The notes below the pieces were generated by a model that was not told where the DNA came from, did no database searches, and worked only from the letters and a program-made list of their open reading frames with translations. A program made the position numbers and the translations under genes. From Azadirachta indica (lineage: Eukaryota; Streptophyta; Magnoliopsida; Sapindales; Meliaceae), in the NCBI GenBank assembly GCA_022749755.1, contig CM040451.1, positions 372,001 to 436,000 of the forward strand: a stretch of 64,000 bases of DNA, given 5' to 3'. Positions 58,565-64,000 of this stretch are shown piece by piece; the stretch's first letter is position 1; every line of letters begins with the position of its first letter.

Positions 58565-58781
58565 CTTCTTTTTAAGAGCCCCAATTCTTTTTATCAATGT
58601 CTTGAAGAGGAGCCCCAGCATCAATATGTCCTTTGCATCTGAAAGAGGGGTCTCTACAACCGCGTTTGAAGAAACAGATAGTTCAGTAATCTGAGGAAGT
58701 CAGTGACTTGGCAGATGCAGATACATGATCTAGGTTTTCAGCAGGAAGCGCTTCTTCCTTTTTCATCACCCCATCGCCCAT
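58565..58781 (-). pseudogene. Possible 5' coding block of an unrecognised gene, frame broken
   Basis: From an ATG at 58781 the minus strand reads MGDGVMKKEEALPAENLDHV to SLTSSD and a stop. From 58690 another frame reads ITELSVSSNAVVETPLSDAK, then DILMLGLLFKTLIKRIGALK, up to a GTAAAG donor at 58563-58564. CTCAG just before 58690 could be an acceptor, but the intervening distance is too short for an intron, so a one-base frameshift between the blocks is likelier. The product is not recognised. Confidence 0.35.
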
Positions 58782-60124
58782 GGTCTCTACATTCTTACCC
58801 TTTGCAAGAGCAGCACTGGATAGGTAATATGGTAAATTAACTTGCACTCATTGTAAGGGTGAAGAAGCTGCTTCCATGAAACTCGTAACTTAAGGTGTAA
58901 GAATTTTCATATTATATGGTCCATATGTTAATAATAAAAAAAATTAAATTAACTAGAGTAAATTAACAAGGGTTAGTGACAAAATTTATTTAAATCTCCT
59001 TTTGGTGAAGCATTTCCTTATTTTAAGGATAGTGGGAGACAATTTTAATTAATCACTTCCACACATTTTGTGATTAGTGGTAAAAATTTTAAATACACTT
59101 CAATGATGGATAGAAATGGGGAGGAGAAAAGTTGTTTGAGTTATGAAATATATTTTATTATAAAAGGGGTTCCTAACTTAGCTTAAATAAGCCTACAATT
59201 TTATATATTTTAAATATTTTCCATCATAAAGAAATTATAAAGAGGAATAGGTTAGAAGACATTTTGATATGAATTTGAGTTTAAAACGTACTTGATCAAT
59301 TATGTTTGAAGTTATGATCTTTATATTATATGTTGCTTTCATAAGTGGTGTCAGAGCCTTTTTTAGACCATACTTTTCAATATAATTAGTATTGAAATTA
59401 TTTTAATAATATATGTGTTTTATTGTGTTTGATAATTGTAGGCAATTTCGTTAAACACAATATTATTTCCATTTTATCAATACACAAAAAGAATTCTGTA
59501 TTTATTGTTTAACTTTTGTTTATATATATGGCTATTATTAAAAGATTGATTTTATATGCACTTTCTTTAATTCATATGCATGTGATATGCATTTATATAA
59601 ATTTGTCTTTAGGTCTTATTATTTTAAGGAAGATAGCATAAATATACTTATTTATGCATGATAGTTTAATTGCTTAAATTTATTAATTTATTCTTAAAGT
59701 CTAATTGCATATAGGAGAATCACATAGCGTGAAATATATTTCTTGTTTGCGTTTATGACATGGGAGTGTCCAAAAATGAAGCCCCTGTTTCAAGTGTTAG
59801 TAAGTTTAAGATATTTACCTTAATTTGTTAAGCTTAAAAACATTGTCAGAAGGGTAATTTTGAAATTTAAATTATATTCACTAGGAGGTAATTTTTAAAC
59901 ATGATTGATACCACTAGAAAGATGGGGAAGTAAGCTTTCTAACCAATTTTATGGCTTTTAATTTAGAGTTCTCTAAAGAAAGTTATGACAACTTCTTCAC
60001 AATATGTTTATTTTCAAGGTAGAATTTTGGATACACAGATTTTAAAGATTTTTATCTTAAATTCAGTGCATTTTATTTCATTTCTAGATGTTAGAAGGAT
60101 TTTGTAAGTTGTAATTTAAAGTGA
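58782..60124. other. Intergenic, AT-rich
   Basis: No supported gene. GC content and CG frequency rise sharply at 60125, where the next retroelement begins. Confidence 0.6.
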
Positions 60125-60756
60125 TGTCACGCCCCGTGTGAACAGTGCTCGTGAACAGTAACCGTGGCCGAGACATTGTGCGGACAGAATTTGAGCGAGG
60201 GAAAATCCGGGACAAGTGGGCGCGTGAGCTTCGGCAATATGACTCGTCGATAGGACGGGTTAAAGGGGGCAATAAAGCATTTAGGCCAAAGATCCATATA
60301 TTCTTCGTTATTGGCATTATTGTACTTATAGCCCAATGTTAGCCCAACTAGCCCAACTTCTAGAATGGTGGTCCAATTAGCCCAAATTCTAAAATTGTGT
60401 AGATAGCATTACCATTTTGACAATTGTATAGATATTTTCTAGGACATTTCTAGAAGGCCAATCTTAACCCTCAAAAGTGCATTGTGAGGTGCAATTTAGG
60501 CCGTCCATTATATGTAAGTTTTCCTATAAATAGGTGAGACCTCATTTGGCCAAACCAAGTAACCAAGTAATAAAGCAATCAAGCAATAAACTTGAGTTAT
60601 GTAAATCATTCTTCACTCAAACTCTTATTGCTCTCTCTTCTCTCTTTATTTATAAGCTTCCGATTTAGAGCGTTGCGGGTGTCGAAGGCTTGCTTAGTGA
60701 GCGGAGTTGCTAAGCGCCGCACGGTCGAAGCGAGTGAAGAGAGTGAGGCCGTGACA
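60125..60756 (+). repeat. 5' LTR of a chromovirus-like element
   Basis: 632 bases from TGTCACGCCCC to GCCGTGACA, with perfect six-base inverted ends TGTCAC/GTGACA. A TATAAATA box lies at 60525-60532. AGTGA (60120-60124) would be the left target duplication. CG-rich relative to its surroundings, hence probably younger than the other retroelements here. Confidence 0.88.
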
Positions 60757-60758
60757 GT

Positions 60759-60770
60759 TGGTATCAGAGC
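60759..60770 (+). other. Primer-binding site, initiator tRNA-Met
   Basis: TGGTATCAGAGC, canonical, two bases after the LTR end. Confidence 0.93.
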
Positions 60771-60862
60771 TCAAGGTTGAGCAACACAAGGTTAAGCGGA
60801 GACCTTGTTGAGAGGGAGCTTTCGAAACAAAAGTTGCGTGAGGAGAAACTCTATCAAAAGGA

Positions 60863-63800
60863 ATGGCCAACGTTTCCGACGTTACCATTGCAGGTGAGGA
60901 GGCTCAAGTGCGGGGACTTGACGAGCAACGTCCTACCAAGGGTGGAAGCAAGAGGGCGCAGTCCAAGGACATGGTAGCTGGCTTGGACGCTCGAGTAGTT
61001 AGCGTGGAAGCTTTCGTGGCAAGTGTAGACTCACGCCTTGACGAGATGGAGCAGTGCTTCGACGGGTTGGAAGCGGAGGATAATGCTCTTTGTGAGGTAG
61101 TGGAGGTGTCTACCACCAACCTCGAGGATGCCTTCAAGCAAGAGTTGCTAGCGGTTCACGACCGTATGTTTAGGGACATCCGAGCCTACATTGATAGGGA
61201 ACTCGCCACAATTAAGGAGGATGTGGCTTTGTGCAAGCGTGCGGCTGCAAGCGGGATGACTACCACACGTGAAGCACCAAGAGTCGATGTCCCCAAGCCC
61301 AAGACCTATAGTGGCTCAAGGAGTGCCAAGGACGTGGACAACTTCTTGTGGGGAATCAAACAATATGTCGAAGTGATGGGTATCACCGATGAACAAACCA
61401 AGGTACGTACCGCCACCCATTATCTAACCGATGTGGCTATGTTGTGGTGGAAAAGGAGGTACAACGACATTGGTAAAGGGACATGCACCATCGAAACCTT
61501 CGATGACTTCAAGCGGGAACTCAAGCGGCAATTCTATCCGGAAAATGCCGAAGAGGAAGCACAAGGTCGGTTGCGACGCCTCAAACAATCCGGAAGTTTG
61601 CGGGACTACATCAAGGAGTTTACTAACTTGGTGTTGGAGATTCTGGATATGAGCGACAAGGATTCGCTCTTTTTCTTCATGGATGGGCTCCAAGGATGGG
61701 CAAAGACGGAGCTTAGGAGACGAAGCGTGCAAGATCTTGCAACCGCCATAGCCGTTGCGGAGACTCTCACTGATTACTCAAGTGAGAGATCAAATACCAA
61801 GGCCAAGGACAAGAAGGGTGGCCAAGGCAAAGGTGGGGGAGACCATGGCAAGTCGTAAAGAGACGGTTTCCGCAAACCACCTAGCGGCAAAGAGAAGCCG
61901 AAGAATGACAAAGAAAAGGATTCCAAACCTTCTCGAAATTGCTACTTTTGCGATGGTCCTTATTGGATGCGGGATTGTCCGAAGAGGAAGGCATTGAACG
62001 CCATGGTGGCTCGTGCGGAGGAACCACCAAGTCGAGAGAATGACGCAGCGATGAGTTCTTTGCAACTACTCAATGCCATTCGAGCAGTTCCGAAGGCACA
62101 AGCAAAGGGGCTTATCTATGTTGATGTGGTGATCAACAAGGTACGTACGAAAGCCTTAGTTGATACTGGTGCCTCACATAATTTTGTGCAGGTTGACGAG
62201 GCCAAACGACTAGGTCTCAAGGTAACCAACAAAGGCGGCACCATGAAGGCAGTGAATTCGGTCGCTAAACCAATCAAAGGTGTAGCGCAGAAGGTTGAAA
62301 CCACCATCGAAGACTGGAAAGGACCGGTAGATTGGTCGGTAGTACCTATGGACAACCACAAAATTGTGCTTGGGATGGATTTTTTTGATCAAATGAAGGT
62401 CGTACCGGTACCATTTGCCAACACCATGTGCATCCTTGATGGAGGCAAGGCGTGCATGGTTCCGATATCAAGATCAAGTAAGGTGGAGACTAAGACACTC
62501 TCGGCCATGCAATTCAAGAAGGGTTTGAAGCGCAAGGGTTAAGAAAGCTACCTTGCCTTCTTAAAAGAATATGACGAGGATGGCGATGCGGAGGTGAGCA
62601 AAGGGGATGTTCCGAAAGAGGTAGATAACGTCCTCAAAGAGTTCAAAGATGTAATGCCCGATGAGTTGCCCAAGAAACTTCCATCAAGGAGGGAGGTGGA
62701 TCACAAGATCGAATTGGAACCGGGCACCAAACCTCCCGCCATGAGTTCATACCGACACGCTCCACCGGAGTTGCAAGAGTTGAAGAAGCAACTCCAAGAT
62801 TTACTTGATGCGGGCTACATTCGACCATCTAAGGCACCATTCGGCGCTCCGGTTTTGTTCCAAAAGAAGAAGGATGGGACACTACGGATGTGCATCGATT
62901 ATCGGACACTTAACAAGGTCACCATCAAGAACAAGTATCCAATTCCACTCATTGCCGATCTTTTCGATCAACTTGGGAAAGCACGGTACTTCTCCAAACT
63001 TGATTTAAGGTCGGGTTACTACCAAGTACGCATAGCGGAGGGAGATGAGCCAAAAACAACATGCGTAACAAGGTACGGTTCCTATGAATTCTTAGTCATG
63101 CCTTTTGGACTAACGAATGCACCGGCTACTTTTAGCACTTTGATGAACAAGCTATTCCATCCCTATCTCGATCAATTTGTGGTGCTATACTTGGATGACA
63201 TCGTTGTGTATAGCAACACCTTGGAAGAACATGTGACACATCTTAGGAAGGTGTTCCAAGTATTGCGAAAGAACGAATTGTACGTGAAAAAGGAGAAGTG
63301 CTCATTTGCACAACGAGAAGTTCAATTCTTGGGCCACAAGATCAAGGATGGAACATTGATGATGGATAAGGCTAAGGTACAAGCTATTCAAGAATGGGAA
63401 CCTCCGACCAAGGTACACGACCTTCGATCTTTCTTGGAGTTGGTTAACTACTACCGTCGCTTCATCAAGAATTACTCGGCAAGAGCAGCCCTACTAACTA
63501 ACTTACTAAAGAAAAGTCGTTCGTGGGATTGGACCGAGGAATGCCAACATGCCTTTGAAGATTTGAAGAAGGCAATCATGGAGGAGACAGTTCTTGTGCT
63601 GCCCGATCACACAAAACTTTTCGAAGTACACACCGATGCCTCGGATTTTGCCATTAGGGGTGTACTCATGCAAGAAGGATGTCCCATTGCTTTCGAGAGT
63701 CGTAAGCTCAATGAGGCGGAAAGGCGCTACACCGTGCAAGAAAAAGAGATGACGGCAATCATCCATTGCCTTAGGGTATGGTGACACTACTTGCTCGGGA

Positions 63801-64000
63801 GTCATCTCGTGGTTATGACGGATAATGTAGCTACTAGCTACTTCCAAACGCAAAAGAAGATAAGTCCGAAGCAAGCTCGGTGGCAAGACTTCTTGGTGGA
63901 ATTCGACTACGACTTGGCATACAAACCGGGCAAAGCAAATGTTGTGGCGGACGCGTTGAGTCGAAAGGCGACATTGGCGGCCATTAACCTAAGTATTCCC
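60863..64000 (+). pseudogene. Chromovirus-like gag-pol, one frame with three stops, partial
   Basis: One reading frame from the ATG at 60863 to the window end, broken by TAA at 61856, TAA at 62540 and TGA at 63782, with no shift. Gag (to about 61990) has a coiled-coil N-terminal half, PKPKTYSGSRSAKDVDNFLW, LWWKRRYND, FKRELKRQFYPENAEEEAQG and a knuckle-like CYFCDGPYWMRDC in which the usual His is Tyr. The protease box is VDTGASHNFV (about 62159-62188) with VLGMDFFDQM. RT has [49 protein letters not shown] and an intact YLDD at 63188-63199. RNase H has [32 protein letters not shown] and, after the stop, TDNVATSYF and [13 protein letters not shown]. Integrase lies beyond the window. Lineage: chromovirus of the Galadriel/Tekay type is possible, unresolved. 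Confidence 0.85.

Noticed and set aside
1..64000. tRNA, rRNA or other structured RNA genes
   Set aside because: No tRNA A/B boxes with a cloverleaf or rRNA-like segments were recognised by eye; the tRNA-like strings found are retroelement primer sites.

Overview
The window is nuclear DNA of a eudicot plant. The evidence is AT-rich intergenic sequence, GT-AG introns, plant-type LTR retrotransposons of several lineages nested in one another, and single genes for a plant-specific DUF1639 protein, TAF11 and a plastid RETICULATA-related protein. I cannot name the species. Bases 24972-25071 are exactly 100 N, an assembly gap that splits the window into a repeat-dominated left part and a gene-bearing right part; their adjacency is not proven.

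Left part (1-24971). A decayed Athila/Diaspora-like Ty3-gypsy element (+) runs from the inner part of its 5' LTR (1-741), through a tRNA-Asp-type primer site, gag, protease and reverse transcriptase, and stops abruptly near 4392 at a tandem array of about 145 bp monomers (4394-8395). That array was hit at least twice by CRM-like chromoviruses: a solo LTR (7139-7976, target duplication AGATC) and a second element (+, 8396-13778). The second element's integrase is cut at 13778 by an Athila-like 3' LTR on the opposite strand (13779-15084). Next comes a minus-strand chromovirus fragment (15986-16658 plus 23903-24971). A complete 7244 bp CRM-like element (16659-23902, minus, 848 bp LTRs, duplication GAGGC) interrupts its integrase.

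Right part (25072-60124). In order: the last three exons of an unrecognised + gene (26004-27539); a short gag-remnant LTR element of 1.8 kb (30098-31912); a five-exon DUF1639 gene (minus, 33068-35776); a 239 bp tandem duplication (39729-40192); TAF11 (minus, 41834-44326) with a one-base frameshift in this sequence; a 1.35 kb terminal-inverted-repeat element carrying a coding-like fragment (45872-47219); an antisense two-exon remnant of pyruvate dehydrogenase kinase (48298-48857); an eight-exon RETICULATA-RELATED gene (+, 49814-55038); and two exon-like pieces of an unrecognised minus-strand gene (56198-56336 and 58565-58781).

Right edge (60125-64000). The start of another Ty3-gypsy chromovirus-like element (+): LTR, initiator-Met primer site, and one uninterrupted gag-pol frame broken only by three stop codons before the window ends.

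The host genes do not form a pathway. TAF11 is a general transcription factor subunit, the RETICULATA-RELATED protein acts in plastids, and DUF1639 has no assigned role. TAF11 and the RETICULATA-RELATED gene are divergent and share an upstream interval now occupied by the inverted-repeat element.
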